Source: CAZXBB01 sp964638815 (GTDB taxonomy: Bacteria; Planctomycetota; Phycisphaerae; Phycisphaerales; SM1A02). Taken from it: DNA of 61,675 nucleotides. Shown piece after piece: positions 28,717 through 38,153 of this stretch (positions within the stretch are counted from its first letter, which is position 1; the number at the start of each line of letters is the position of its first letter). The notes beneath the pieces were generated by a model, which was not told the origin of the DNA, searched no databases, and saw only the letters and a list, made by a program, of their open reading frames with translations. The translations under genes were made by a program, and so were the position numbers. The stretch is taken from positions 1 through 61,675 of the forward strand of contig CAZXBB010000103.1 in assembly GCA_964638815.1 (NCBI GenBank). The letters are read 5' to 3'.

Positions 28717-31700
28717 TCACCGTGCTCGCAGCGTCAGGCGCGTCGCCCCCGCCTCGATCGCGTGATTCGTCGTCGTTCCGCCCGTCCACCCGATCCGTAC
28801 CTCCACGACCCGCCCCGCCGGTCCGCCCGATCCGAAGTAGAGCTCGGGCGCCGACTGCGACAGGTACCCACCGCCACCGTAGATCTCCTGGGTCTGCGTG
28901 CTCCCGTCTTCGTGAACCGCCGTCACCCGCGCGCCGATCGCCGTCGGGTTGCCGGGCGGTCCCGCGAGGCGCACTGCGAGAAACGCCGCGCCGGAGTCGT
29001 TCAGGAACGCGGCCGGCGCCCGGTCGTTGCGCGTGGTCACGAAGTCCGGACGTCCGTCACGATCGAGATCGACCCACGCCAGTCCCTTCGCATCGCCCGC
29101 CACCACGAGGCCGCTCTCGGCCGGCCACACGGGGTCGAGGTTGCCCGCACCGTCCCCGCGCAGCAGCAGGCTGACGCCGCCGTCCCAGTGCCCCGTTTCG
29201 GGCTCGCGCGCAAAGCTGTTCTGCACGAAGTAGACGTCCGGGTTGCCGTCGCCCGTGAAGTCGCCGGCGAGGACGCCGTAGCCGGGCGCCGCCTGGGCGA
29301 GACGCGGCAGCGGCCGCCATGTGAAGTGCGAACCGCCTTCGTTCATCAGGACGCCGCCGGCGAGCTCCGTCGCCTTGTACACGGTCGCCTCCTCCACTCG
29401 CTCCTCGGTGTAGATCTCCGGGAGCGTCGCGGCGGCGAAGTCGCGGTACGTCGGCATGCGCTCGCGGACGATCGGCATCGCCTCCGAGCTGCAGCTCAGC
29501 CCGCGCACCGGAAGCAGCCGGCCGTCGCCCTCCTTCGCCTCGACGAGGGCCGTCGTGCCGGTTCCGTCGAAGTCGCCGGCGTACAGCAGCGCGGGCTTCT
29601 CCGCCGAGGCCTTGTACTTGGTGTTCAGCCCCGTGTTCATCACGACGTAGTCGATGTCGCCGTCGCGATCGAGGTCGCCGCCGGTGATCGCGTTCCACCA
29701 GCCGAGACGGTCGGCCAGCCCCGCTTCGCTCGTCGCATCGACGAAGCCGTCGCCGGTGTTGCGCCAGTACGCCACGGGCCCCCACTCCAGCGTCACGAAG
29801 AGGTCAGGCCGGCCGTCGCCGTCGGCGTCGGAGAAGAGCGCGCCCGTGACGAGGCCGGCGTGCTCGAGGCCCGGCGCGACGTCGGTCGTCACGTCAACGA
29901 ACCGGCCGCCGTCGTTGCGGAGGAGCCGGCTCACCGGCGTCTCGGGGTACCGGCCGGGAACGGATCGGGCGCCGACGAAGAGATCGACGTCGCCGTCGCC
30001 GTCCCAGTCGGCGGCGACCGCGGCGCCCGCACTGTCGGTGGTCGCCGGCAGACGCTCCGTCGCATCCGTGAAGGTGCCCGCGCCGTCGTTGAGATACAGC
30101 CGGTCGCCGAGCCGCGCGTCGCCGGCGGCGCATTCCACGCTGCCGCTCGCGACGAAGAGATCGAGGTCGCCGTCCGAGTCGGCGTCGATCCACAACGGCG
30201 CGATGTCCTCGCGCGCGGTGTGCGCGAGCCACGGGCCGGGCGGGGCGGGCTCGAACGCGCCGCCGTCGTTGACGAGCAGGCGTCCCGCGACGCCCGCGGG
30301 TCCGCCGATGTAGACGTCGTCGTCGCCGTCGCCGTCCGCGTCGCCCCACGCGAGACCGGGCCCGCGCTGCGACAGCTTCGCGGGAAGGAGTGGCTCGCGC
30401 TCGAAGTCGTCGTACGGCGGCTCGGGGCGGAAGTCCGCGTCGAGCCCGATCGCGGTCGCGACCTCGCGGAAGGCGGGCGCGACCGGCTCGAGGGGCGGCG
30501 TCACCGTCACGGCCCCGGGCGGCTCGTGGACCGTATAAAAGCGATCGGCGGCGAGGTCGGCGAACTGCTGCACGTGACCGCTCGGCCATTCCACGGCCAG
30601 CGACGCGATCGTCTCCTCGTCGCCGAGGCCGAAGTGCACGAGCGGCTCGTCCGCCGACATGTAGCCGCGCGCCGTCGTCACGTACCGCACTTGCTTCGCC
30701 TTCGCGGTGCGCAGGTGCACCGTGGCCCCGAGACCGTCGCGGTTGCTGGCCGCACCGCGCAGCCGCAGGAGCACGCGATGACCGCCGGCCCCGTCGTTGC
30801 GGTAGATCGCGACCGGCTCGTCGACGTTGCTCACGACGAGATCGAGGTCGCCGTCGCGGTCGAGGTCCGCCTTCGCGGCGCCGAAGCTGATGCCCTCGAG
30901 ATCAAGCCCCCATGCCTCGCTGACGCGCTCGAAGTCGAGGTCGCCGCGGTTGCGCAGGGCGAGGTTCACTTCCTTGCGCGGGGGGACGGTGCGGTAGACC
31001 TTCCACTGCTGCTCCCACCGCGCGACCGGATCGCGGAGGCCCATGCGATCCTGCGTCTGCTCGAGGCCGCGGAGACGCCGCGTCAGGTCCGGATCGAACG
31101 AGTGATTGGCCGTTCCGTTCGTCACGAAGACGTCGCAGAGGCCGTCGTTGTCGAAGTCGCCGATCTTGACCGACCACGTCCAGTCCGTGCTGGCGAGGTG
31201 CGTGAGGTACGCGACCTCCATGAAGCGGTCGGTGCCGGTGTTGAGGTACACCGCGTTCCGCATGTACTGCCGCGGCTCGGCGCTCTCGAGGAACCAGCGC
31301 GACTCGTTCATGTCGCCCATCATGAGCTTCGAGACGAAGTGCGTCGTCGCCGACATGTCGGCGGCGATGAAGTCGAAGCGGCCGTCGTTGTTGAGGTCGC
31401 CGACGTCGGCGCCCATCGAGAACCAGGGCGTATGCGGCACGCGCTCCGCGAGCACGTCCGTGAACGTGCCGTCGCCGTTGTTCCGGTAGAGACGGTCGGC
31501 GTCCCAGAAGTCGTTCGCGACGTAGAGGTCCGGCCAGCCGTCGTGATCGTGATCCCACCAGGTCGCGGAGAGACCCGGGTGCAGGCCGGTGATGCCGGCT
31601 TCCTCCGAGACATCGGTGAACCGGCCGGTGCCGTCGTTGCGATAGAGGCGATCCCGCTGCCCCGCCTTGACGACGTACTTCTCGACCCGGCCGTCGATGA

Positions 31701-32475
31701 GCCGCTCCTGGATCGCGAACGACTCCTCGTGCCCCGGTGCGACCTGCACACGACCGCGCTCGTCGTGTGCGGTGCGCGGGTGATCGAGCCCCCCGCCGGG
31801 ATAGATCCGGTTCGTGAGGAGGTACACGTCGAGGTCCCCGTCGCGGTCGTAGTCGGCGAAGCCGGCCATCACGCTCGCGCCGTCGAACGCGAGCCCGCGA
31901 TCGGCGGCCTCCTCCGCGAACGTGCCGTCGCCGTTGTTCATGTAGAGGCGGTTCGGGGCGTCGTAGTTGCACACGTAGAGGTCGAGGCGTCCGTCGTCAT
32001 CGACGTCGGCGAAGATCGCGCCCGTGCCCCACTCCGGGCTCGCGTCGGGATCGCCGGCGTCCGGCAGCCCGGCCCGCGCAGTCACGTCCTCGAAGCGAAA
32101 GCCGCCGACCTGGCGGTAGAGACGATCGTGGCCGGTCTGGCTGACGAGGTAGATGTCCGGCCGATCGTCCCCGTCGTAGTCGCCGACCGCGACTCCGCCC
32201 CCGGCGTACCCGTGCGCGTAGAGATGCCTGAGCGCGTGCTCCCACTCGAAGCGGTTCTCGAACTCCACGCCGGTCGCCGCCGCGGGGAGGCGGGTGAAGA
32301 GCGTCGCGGCCTCCGCACCGCCTCGCGGTGGAAGGGGCGTGGACGTGATCGCGGGCGGCGGCGGCGCGGCGGACGCCCGCTCCCCCGTGGTTGCGGCGCG
32401 GTCACCGCACCCGCTGAGCACGAGCGCCGCGGCGAGGACCGCCGCGGGGCGGCTTTCGCGTGTCGTGAGGGCCAT
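28717..32475 (-). CDS. Duplicated FG-GAP / ASPIC-UnbV (CRTAC1-like) lipoprotein
   Basis: A 1252-residue lipoprotein. The ATG at 32475 starts a signal peptide with lipobox VLSGC. It then runs as two units: FG-GAP blades ('VAVGDYDGDDRPDIYLVSQ', 'DVDDDGRLDLYVCNYDAPN') ending in an ASPIC/UnbV domain around residues 540-620, then a second set of blades ending in another UnbV domain at the C-terminus ('YLSQSAPELYFGSGG'). The usual family has one such unit, so this looks like a fused duplication. These proteins are extracellular and Ca-binding; their function in planctomycetes is unknown. It has no dockerin-like tail. Confidence 0.88.
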   Translation of the reverse strand: MALTTRESRPAAVLAAALVLSGCGDRAATTGERASAAPPPPAITSTPLPPRGGAEAATLFTRLPAAATGVEFENRFEWEHALRHLYAHGYAGGGVAVGDYDGDDRPDIYLVSQTGHDRLYRQVGGFRFEDVTARAGLPDAGDPDASPEWGTGAIFADVDDDGRLDLYVCNYDAPNRLYMNNGDGTFAEEAADRGLAFDGASVMAGFADYDRDGDLDVYLLTNRIYPGGGLDHPRTAHDERGRVQVAPGHEESFAIQERLIDGRVEKYVVKAGQRDRLYRNDGTGRFTDVSEEAGITGLHPGLSATWWDHDHDGWPDLYVANDFWDADRLYRNNGDGTFTDVLAERVPHTPWFSMGADVGDLNNDGRFDFIAADMSATTHFVSKLMMGDMNESRWFLESAEPRQYMRNAVYLNTGTDRFMEVAYLTHLASTDWTWSVKIGDFDNDGLCDVFVTNGTANHSFDPDLTRRLRGLEQTQDRMGLRDPVARWEQQWKVYRTVPPRKEVNLALRNRGDLDFERVSEAWGLDLEGISFGAAKADLDRDGDLDLVVSNVDEPVAIYRNDGAGGHRVLLRLRGAASNRDGLGATVHLRTAKAKQVRYVTTARGYMSADEPLVHFGLGDEETIASLAVEWPSGHVQQFADLAADRFYTVHEPPGAVTVTPPLEPVAPAFREVATAIGLDADFRPEPPYDDFEREPLLPAKLSQRGPGLAWGDADGDGDDDVYIGGPAGVAGRLLVNDGGAFEPAPPGPWLAHTAREDIAPLWIDADSDGDLDLFVASGSVECAAGDARLGDRLYLNDGAGTFTDATERLPATTDSAGAAVAADWDGDGDVDLFVGARSVPGRYPETPVSRLLRNDGGRFVDVTTDVAPGLEHAGLVTGALFSDADGDGRPDLFVTLEWGPVAYWRNTGDGFVDATSEAGLADRLGWWNAITGGDLDRDGDIDYVVMNTGLNTKYKASAEKPALLYAGDFDGTGTTALVEAKEGDGRLLPVRGLSCSSEAMPIVRERMPTYRDFAAATLPEIYTEERVEEATVYKATELAGGVLMNEGGSHFTWRPLPRLAQAAPGYGVLAGDFTGDGNPDVYFVQNSFAREPETGHWDGGVSLLLRGDGAGNLDPVWPAESGLVVAGDAKGLAWVDLDRDGRPDFVTTRNDRAPAAFLNDSGAAFLAVRLAGPPGNPTAIGARVTAVHEDGSTQTQEIYGGGGYLSQSAPELYFGSGGPAGRVVEVRIGWTGGTTTNHAIEAGATRLTLRAR

Positions 32476-32487
32476 CGGCCCATGATA

Positions 32488-32527
32488 GGGCGACAGGGCG
32501 ATAGGGCGATCGGGCGATCGGGCGATG
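32488..32527. repeat. 8-bp tandem repeat, 5 copies
   Basis: gggcga[c/t][a/c/g] units at 32488, 32496, 32504, 32512 and 32520, immediately upstream of the CRTAC1-like lipoprotein start. Confidence 0.85.
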
Positions 32528-32634
32528 GCAGAGCAGCGAGAGCTGGCGGGATCACGGAGCACGCTGTCGCCCGGCATCCCGTTCGCCCGTCATCCGATCC
32601 GCCCGCGATGCGCCGCCCCGGGTAGACGTGCGCA

Positions 32635-32675
32635 AGGAAAGAGAAAACGGGCACCGTCCGCGGACGGTGCCCGTT
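32635..32675 (-). terminator. Intrinsic terminator after the first choice-of-anchor-B gene
   Basis: A perfect 30-bp palindrome (aacgggcaccgtccg followed by its complement, 32646-32675). On the minus strand it is followed by ttttctctttcc. It lies 30 bases past the stop at 32706, the best Rho-independent terminator in the window. Confidence 0.8.
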
Positions 32676-32705
32676 CTGTTTCACGCGAGCGTCAGGCCTT
32701 CGCGG

Positions 32706-34919
32706 CTACGGGCAAACCGTGCCCCAGTCGCCCAGCACGACGAGGATGTCGCCGAAGTCCACGTTTCCGCTTTCGTCGAGATCCTCCGGCCCGCCGGGAT
32801 TGCCCCAGGCGGAGAGAATCGCGAGCAGATCGCCGATGCCCACCGATCCGTTTCCGTCGATGTCGCTCGGGCACGGGGCGGGGCAGGTGACGTCCCTGAT
32901 CTCGATCGCGTCGACACCCGCCTCGGTCACCGAGTTGTTCGGGTTGTCGGCGGTCTCGAACCGGAGCCGCACCTGGCTCGTGGGCGCGACCACGCCGGCC
33001 AGGCCGAACGTGTGGGTCTCCCAGCCGCTGGTGCCGCCCACGGTCTCGACCAGCGTCCAGTTGGCGCCGTCATCGTTGGAGACGTAGACGTCGAGCACGT
33101 CGGAGTCACCGCCGCTGGTCGTGAACCAGCGCGCGTAGCTGATGAACGGGGCGACCGCGGCGGACAGGTCGTACGCCGGCGAGATGATCTCCACCGGACC
33201 GCCGTCAACGTCCTCGTTCTGCTCGTTGCCGGTGACCCATGCGCTGCCGGAGCCGTCCGCATCCATCGTCGGGGCGCCGCGGCTGCCGTCGGTGACCGGG
33301 ACTCCCCGGTCCCAGCCGCCGGCCGCGCCGCCGGCGGTGTTCACCGTCCAGCCCGGATCGGTCTCCGCATTGTCGGTGAGCACCACGACTTCGCCGTCGG
33401 CGGAGACGGTGCCGTACGAGTTGCCCGGCGCGCCGGACGGGCTCGTGATGACGCCGCCGTCGGTCTGCTCGGCGCTGAAGTAGTAGGCGATCTCGGTCCC
33501 GCACGGGACCGCCGGGAAGGTCGCCTCGTAAAGGCCATCACCGATGTTCACGAGCGGCGTCGATACGTAGCCTGCGCCGGCGTCGTAGTGGAACTGCTCG
33601 GTGCCGGGCTCGAGCCCGCCCTTCGAAAGTTCGACGATCCGCACCTCGACCGTCTCGCCGCCGTTCGGATCGACGTTCCCGGGCAGCCCGTTGGGGAAGT
33701 CGATCGTCAGCAGCGCACGCTGGAACTTGACGACGAACATCCCGTTCACGGTGTCGCTGATGATGACGTTGCCGCTCGGGAAGAACGGGAAGCAGCTCCA
33801 CGCTCCGCTGAAGTTGGCGTTGTCGTTGGCCGGGTACGTGTCGAAGTAGCCCGCCTGGGTCGGGTTCAGGGGATCGGTGTTGTCGAAGACCCGCAGGCCG
33901 CTGCGGTAGTTCGCCTCGAAGATGAGGTTGTCGCTGCTGCGGACGTACAGGTTGTGATCGATCGCCGGGACGCCGGCGGTGAAGGTCGAGAGCTGCGTCA
34001 CGTTCGTGATATCGCTCACGTCGAGCAGGTGCGTCGTCGTATTGACACCGAAGCTCTGCTCGTCGGCCTCGTCGTTCACGTACATGAGCGATCGATCTGC
34101 GGTGAGCCACCCCTGGTGGACGTACGCGTCGCTGGGATAGTTGTAGCTGTCGGTCGTGAACATGCCGGCCTTGCTCGTGACGTCGAGGATCTCGAACCGG
34201 TCGCCGCCGCAGATGTAGGCGATCTCGCGCCCGGCGTACGGGCCGGTCGTGAAGGAGACGACCTGGGCGTCGTGGACGTAGCGGTCCGGCCACGTCGCCA
34301 CGAGGGGCGGGTTCGACTTGCTCGCGTTGAGGTCGTAGATGAGGAACCCGTTGCCGCTGCCGCCGGCGCGGTACAGGTAGCCGCTGTCCTCGTTGATGAC
34401 GATGTTGTGGGAGTTGGAGCCGCCGGACGTGACGTCGCGCACGTGCGTGACGATCCCGGCGTCGATCTGGCTCATGTCGATGACCTGCACGCCGGCCCCA
34501 CACTCGCTGACCACGTATGCGAAGTCCTCGAAGACCTTCACGTCGTGCCAGAGGCACTCGGGCGACGAGATCGTCTCGACGATGATCGGGTTCGTCGGAT
34601 CGGTGATGTCCACGAAGCCGGTGGCGTTCGACACGCACATGATCGCGTATTCGTTGCCGGACGGGGAGACGTAACCCCAGCAGTCATTCCCCCCGGACGC
34701 GCTCGGGCTGAACTCGGGGACCGTCAGCCACGAGAGCAGCTCGACGTCCTGCGCGGGGAACCCCGGCGGGGGTGCGTCCTGGCTCGCGCGCCAGCCCGGA
34801 CCCTGGAACGGCGGCTCCCAGTCGCGGACCTTCGGGTCATCGACGTGGGCGAAAAGGCCGCTCGTCAGCCCCAGCGCGACCGCGCAGGCCCCCCCGCGGG
34901 TCGTGTATTCAAATGTCAT
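32706..34919 (-). CDS. Choice-of-anchor-B (LVIVD repeat) secreted protein with extra C-terminal domain and dockerin-like module
   Basis: A 737-residue exported protein. The ATG at 34919 has GGAGG 9 bases upstream and a signal peptide (GGACAVALGLTSGLFAH). Residues about 25-410 are LVIVD propeller repeats ('GFVDITDPTNPIIVETI', 'AGVQVIDMSQIDAGIVTHV'), homologous over their whole length to the neighbouring 35017-36462 product. An additional 250 residues follow: an Ig-like segment and a carbohydrate-binding/choice-of-anchor-J-like sandwich ending 'VTEAGVDAIEIRDVTC'. Two dockerin-like loops close it, with WGNPGGPEDL as linker. Function unknown; probably surface-bound or secreted. Confidence 0.87.
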   Translation of the reverse strand: MTFEYTTRGGACAVALGLTSGLFAHVDDPKVRDWEPPFQGPGWRASQDAPPPGFPAQDVELLSWLTVPEFSPSASGGNDCWGYVSPSGNEYAIMCVSNATGFVDITDPTNPIIVETISSPECLWHDVKVFEDFAYVVSECGAGVQVIDMSQIDAGIVTHVRDVTSGGSNSHNIVINEDSGYLYRAGGSGNGFLIYDLNASKSNPPLVATWPDRYVHDAQVVSFTTGPYAGREIAYICGGDRFEILDVTSKAGMFTTDSYNYPSDAYVHQGWLTADRSLMYVNDEADEQSFGVNTTTHLLDVSDITNVTQLSTFTAGVPAIDHNLYVRSSDNLIFEANYRSGLRVFDNTDPLNPTQAGYFDTYPANDNANFSGAWSCFPFFPSGNVIISDTVNGMFVVKFQRALLTIDFPNGLPGNVDPNGGETVEVRIVELSKGGLEPGTEQFHYDAGAGYVSTPLVNIGDGLYEATFPAVPCGTEIAYYFSAEQTDGGVITSPSGAPGNSYGTVSADGEVVVLTDNAETDPGWTVNTAGGAAGGWDRGVPVTDGSRGAPTMDADGSGSAWVTGNEQNEDVDGGPVEIISPAYDLSAAVAPFISYARWFTTSGGDSDVLDVYVSNDDGANWTLVETVGGTSGWETHTFGLAGVVAPTSQVRLRFETADNPNNSVTEAGVDAIEIRDVTCPAPCPSDIDGNGSVGIGDLLAILSAWGNPGGPEDLDESGNVDFGDILVVLGDWGTVCP

Positions 34920-35016
34920 ATCGGCGTTCCTCCAGGCGTGTAGGGGATCCCACGAATCTCCGACCATAGCTGATGATGGCGTTCGACGCCACGATTTCGT
35001 CCGGGTGGTCACCCGC

Positions 35017-36462
35017 TCACCCGCAGGCGACGCCCCACTCGCCCAGCAGGAGCAGGATGTCCCCGAAGCCGACCGTCCCGCTGCCGTCAACGTCCTCCGG
35101 CCCGCCCGTCTGCCCCCAGGCGCCGAGCACGGCGAGGATGTCGCCGAAGCCGACCGATCCGCTGCCGTCGATGTCGGGGCAGTCGCCCGGGAGCACATCC
35201 ACCGAGAAGATCCAGAGCCCCTGGTAGCGGTCGCTGGCGATCACCGTGCCGCTGGGGAAGAACGGGTAGGTGCTCCAGAGACCCGAATACGACCGCTCGT
35301 CGCTGTCCGGCAAGACGTCGAAGTAGCCGACCTCCACCGGGTCGCCGCTGACGTCAAACACGCGCAGGCCGCTCGTGTAGTTCGCCGCGAAGACATAGTC
35401 CCCGCGGACGTAGAGGTTGTGGTCGATCGACGTGTTGCCGTTCGTGTACGACGGCAGCTCGAACGGGCCGGCAAGATCGGTCACGTCGATCACGCGCGTC
35501 GTCGTCGGCGTGCCGAACGTGCCCTCGTCGAGCTCGTCGTTGAGGTAGAACTTCGTGCGATCCTCCGACAGCCAGCCCTGGTGCGAGTACACGCTGTTGC
35601 TGTAGAAGGTCCGCGACACCAGGAAGATGTCGCTCTTGTCGGTGACGTCGATGATCGCGAGCCCGGCCTCCGCCCATCCGCCGTTCGACCCGCCGCACGC
35701 GAACATGATCTGGCGACCGGCGTACTTGCCATCGGTGAAGGTGACCACCTGGCCGTCGTGGATGTAGTGGTCGCTCCACTCGCCCACGAACGGCGGATCA
35801 ACCGGATCGGCGTTGAGGTCGTACACGCCCATTCCGTAGTGATGACCGCCGACGCGATAGAGGTAGCCGCTGACCTCGTCCACGATCACGTTGTGGCTGT
35901 TCCCCCCGCCCTGGCCGCCGTCACCGTTGACGACCGACACCGTGCCGTTATCGACGTCGGACAGGTCCACGACCTGGATCCCGATGCCGTCGCCGTTCTC
36001 GGTGACCTTGTACGCATAGTGCCCGAACACCTTTACGTCACCCCAGAGGCTCTGCGAGCCGAGGAGCGTGTCGACGATGACGGGGTTCGCGGGATCGGTG
36101 ATCTCGACCACGCCGAGCCCGCCCCACAGGCCAAGCAGCGCGTACTCGCGCCCGGACGGCGAGACGTAGCCCCAGCAGTCGTTGGCGTTGTCGTGGGTGC
36201 CGCCGAACTCGCCGATGGGCAGCCACGCCTCGAGCGTGACGCCCTCCGCGGGGAAGCCGCCCCCGTCCAGGAAGCCGTCCAGGAACCCGTGCGCCCCCGC
36301 CCGGTAACCGGGCCCCTCGTATTTCGGCAGGATGGTCTCGAGCTTGGGGTCGTCCTCGTGGGCCGCGAGGGTCGAGGCGAGGGCGAGGGTCGAGGCGAGG
36401 GCAAGGATCAGCGCGCCGGTGATGCGGCGACCGCTCCCGCTCGGCGTGGGTCGTTGTGCCAT
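35017..36462 (-). CDS. Choice-of-anchor-B (LVIVD repeat) secreted protein with dockerin-like module
   Basis: A 481-residue paralogue of the downstream gene, 97 bp away on the same strand; the two probably arose by tandem duplication. Signal peptide 'ITGALILALASTLALAS', then the conserved opening 'EDDPKLETILPKYEGPGYRA' and LVIVD repeats ('LGVVEITDPANPVIVDTLL', 'IQVVDLSDVDNGTVSVV'). It lacks the Ig-like and sandwich domains of its paralogue and goes straight into two dockerin-like loops (DIDGSGSVGFGDILAVL; DVDGSGTVGFGDILLLL), linker WGQTGGPEDV. I chose the ATG at 36462, with GGAG upstream. Propeller ligand unknown. Confidence 0.87.
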   Translation of the reverse strand: MAQRPTPSGSGRRITGALILALASTLALASTLAAHEDDPKLETILPKYEGPGYRAGAHGFLDGFLDGGGFPAEGVTLEAWLPIGEFGGTHDNANDCWGYVSPSGREYALLGLWGGLGVVEITDPANPVIVDTLLGSQSLWGDVKVFGHYAYKVTENGDGIGIQVVDLSDVDNGTVSVVNGDGGQGGGNSHNVIVDEVSGYLYRVGGHHYGMGVYDLNADPVDPPFVGEWSDHYIHDGQVVTFTDGKYAGRQIMFACGGSNGGWAEAGLAIIDVTDKSDIFLVSRTFYSNSVYSHQGWLSEDRTKFYLNDELDEGTFGTPTTTRVIDVTDLAGPFELPSYTNGNTSIDHNLYVRGDYVFAANYTSGLRVFDVSGDPVEVGYFDVLPDSDERSYSGLWSTYPFFPSGTVIASDRYQGLWIFSVDVLPGDCPDIDGSGSVGFGDILAVLGAWGQTGGPEDVDGSGTVGFGDILLLLGEWGVACG

Positions 36463-36609
36463 GTTCCGTTTCGCTCCGTTCCGTTCTGTTCCGAGGCCTC
36501 TTCCCTTGCCCACGGTCCCCCGCCGGATTCAAGATTACCCGGCATCCGTGCAACGTGCCACGGATTCTTCCTTCGCAACACGCTCCGGGGCGCCCACTGC
36601 CCCCCGCCT

Positions 36610-36642
36610 CCCCCGGATCCCCCGGATCCCCCGGATCCCCCG
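36610..36642. repeat. 9-bp tandem repeat, about 3.7 copies
   Basis: cccccggat at 36610, 36619, 36628 and (partial) 36637, in the 245-bp spacer between the peroxidase stop and the anchor-B gene start. Confidence 0.8.
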
Positions 36643-36707
36643 ACTTCCGTCCGTGCGTTACCGCCCCCCCGCACCCCCGCGGGGGGGGCCGGGCGCCGCC
36701 GCGCGGT

Positions 36708-38153
36708 TCACCCTCCCGGCGCCGCAAGCAGGGCCGGATCCGCGTCGGTCGCGGTCAGCGACTCCAGGAACGCGACGATGTCGGCGATCTCCTCCGGCGT
36801 GAGGTTCAGCGGCACGAGAAGCTGCTCCTGGTGGTGCGTCGGCAGAACGGCGTCCTCGAGGGTCGAGTAGTGATGCAGCACGTCCGCGAGCGCTTCGAAC
36901 TGTCCCTGGTGCATGTAGGGCGCCGTCATCGCCACGTTCCGGAGCGACGGCGTCTTGAACTGGCCCCATGTCTCCGATGAGCTCACGAGCGATCGGACCT
37001 TCTCGCGCGCGTCCGCCGCGCCGGGGCCGTCGTCCGCGTATCGCCCGGTCGCGCTGAACGGGCTCGCCTTGAGCAGCTCGATGCCCTCGTAGCGAGCCGG
37101 GTCGTAGAGCTCCCCGCCGACCAGGGGAGGCACGCCGGTCGAATGGAATTCGCCATCGGAGAAGTTCGGCCCGAAGTGGCACAGCAGGCAGTTCGCCCTG
37201 CCGACGAAGAGCGCGAGGCCGCGCTGCGCGGCGGGCGGCAGTGCGTCGTTCGCGGCGGCGGTGTCGCCGTCGCGGAGCGCGGCCGCGAACCGGTCGAAGG
37301 GGGCGTCGCGGGAGAGGAGCCTGCGCTCGTACGCCTCGAGCGTCTTTCCGAGATTGCTGAAGACGCGATCGACGGCGGCGCGGTCGTCGTCCGTCATCGC
37401 GCGCCACGCCTGCTCGTCCGGATGCTCCGGATCGTCGGCCACCGGTCGCCCGCGGGGCGGGAAACGCGTCGCGTCGTCGAGGTCGGGCATCGGCCCGAAG
37501 ATCGCCTCGTACGCCCGCCGGAGCGTCGGATCGCGGAAGACAACCTGCGCGCATGCGACGCGGCTGAAGCCGTGCTCCGCCGGCTTCTCGAGCGGGACGA
37601 GGGCCTGCGACCAGAGCGTGTCCGCGCGGCCGTCCCAGAAGAGCCAGCGGTTGTACGCGACGTTCCACAGCGCCGGCGTGTGCCGGTCGACGAGTCCGAG
37701 CGCCGTCGCCTGCTGCTTCTCGTCGGCGAAGTGCCGCTGCGGATCGTGGCACGTCGCGCAGGAGACCTCGCCGTTCGCGCTCAGCCTGGTCTCGAAGAAC
37801 AGCCGGTGCCCGAACGCGACCGCGCGGGGATCGTCGGCGACGGCATTCGTGGGGCTGGGCGGAACCGGGGGGAGCGGTGAGAGATCGAGGATGCGGCGAC
37901 GCGCGCGATCGCTGAAGTCCACCGCGAGCTCCGACGCGGACGCGGACGTGGGCGCGGACGGGGGCGCGGACGCGGGCCCGGGCACGGGCACGGGCACGGG
38001 CACGGACGCGGACGCGGACGCGGGCACGGACGCGGGCACGGGCACGGACGCGGACGCGGGCACGGATGCGGACGCGGGCTCGCCCCCACGGTCGCAGCCC
38101 ACGGCCGCCGCGGCCGCAGCGAGGATCGCCGGGATGATGCGACGCAGCATCAT
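36708..38153 (-). CDS. Di-haem cytochrome c peroxidase / MauG-family lipoprotein
   Basis: A 481-residue exported protein with a lipobox ending at C20 (AVGC). Residues about 26-75 are a low-complexity Ala/Ser/Val/Pro linker. The catalytic part has two haem c sites, CATCH (132-136) and CLLCH (322-326), and the family blocks 'FFETRLSANGEVSCATCH' and 'TPSLRNVAMTAPYMHQGQF'. It would reduce H2O2 or oxidise a partner in the periplasm. The start overlaps the stop of the YtkA-like gene (ATGATGA), so they are co-translated, and the NHL protein gene lies upstream in the same direction. Confidence 0.92.
   Translation of the reverse strand: MMLRRIIPAILAAAAAAVGCDRGGEPASASVPASASVPVPASVPASASASVPVPVPVPGPASAPPSAPTSASASELAVDFSDRARRRILDLSPLPPVPPSPTNAVADDPRAVAFGHRLFFETRLSANGEVSCATCHDPQRHFADEKQQATALGLVDRHTPALWNVAYNRWLFWDGRADTLWSQALVPLEKPAEHGFSRVACAQVVFRDPTLRRAYEAIFGPMPDLDDATRFPPRGRPVADDPEHPDEQAWRAMTDDDRAAVDRVFSNLGKTLEAYERRLLSRDAPFDRFAAALRDGDTAAANDALPPAAQRGLALFVGRANCLLCHFGPNFSDGEFHSTGVPPLVGGELYDPARYEGIELLKASPFSATGRYADDGPGAADAREKVRSLVSSSETWGQFKTPSLRNVAMTAPYMHQGQFEALADVLHHYSTLEDAVLPTHHQEQLLVPLNLTPEEIADIVAFLESLTATDADPALLAAPGG
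37937..38085. repeat. Coding hexamer-type repeat in the peroxidase linker
   Basis: Alternating ggcacg and gcggac-type hexamers encode the Ala-Ser/Val-Pro linker of the peroxidase. The unit is in frame, so length variation would only lengthen or shorten the tether. Confidence 0.75.

Noticed and set aside
25747..32625. 2292-codon open frame on the + strand
   Set aside because: It is antisense to the propeller and CRTAC1-like genes, has no start features, and its translation shows low-complexity Arg/Val/Asp strings typical of the reverse strand in GC-rich DNA.
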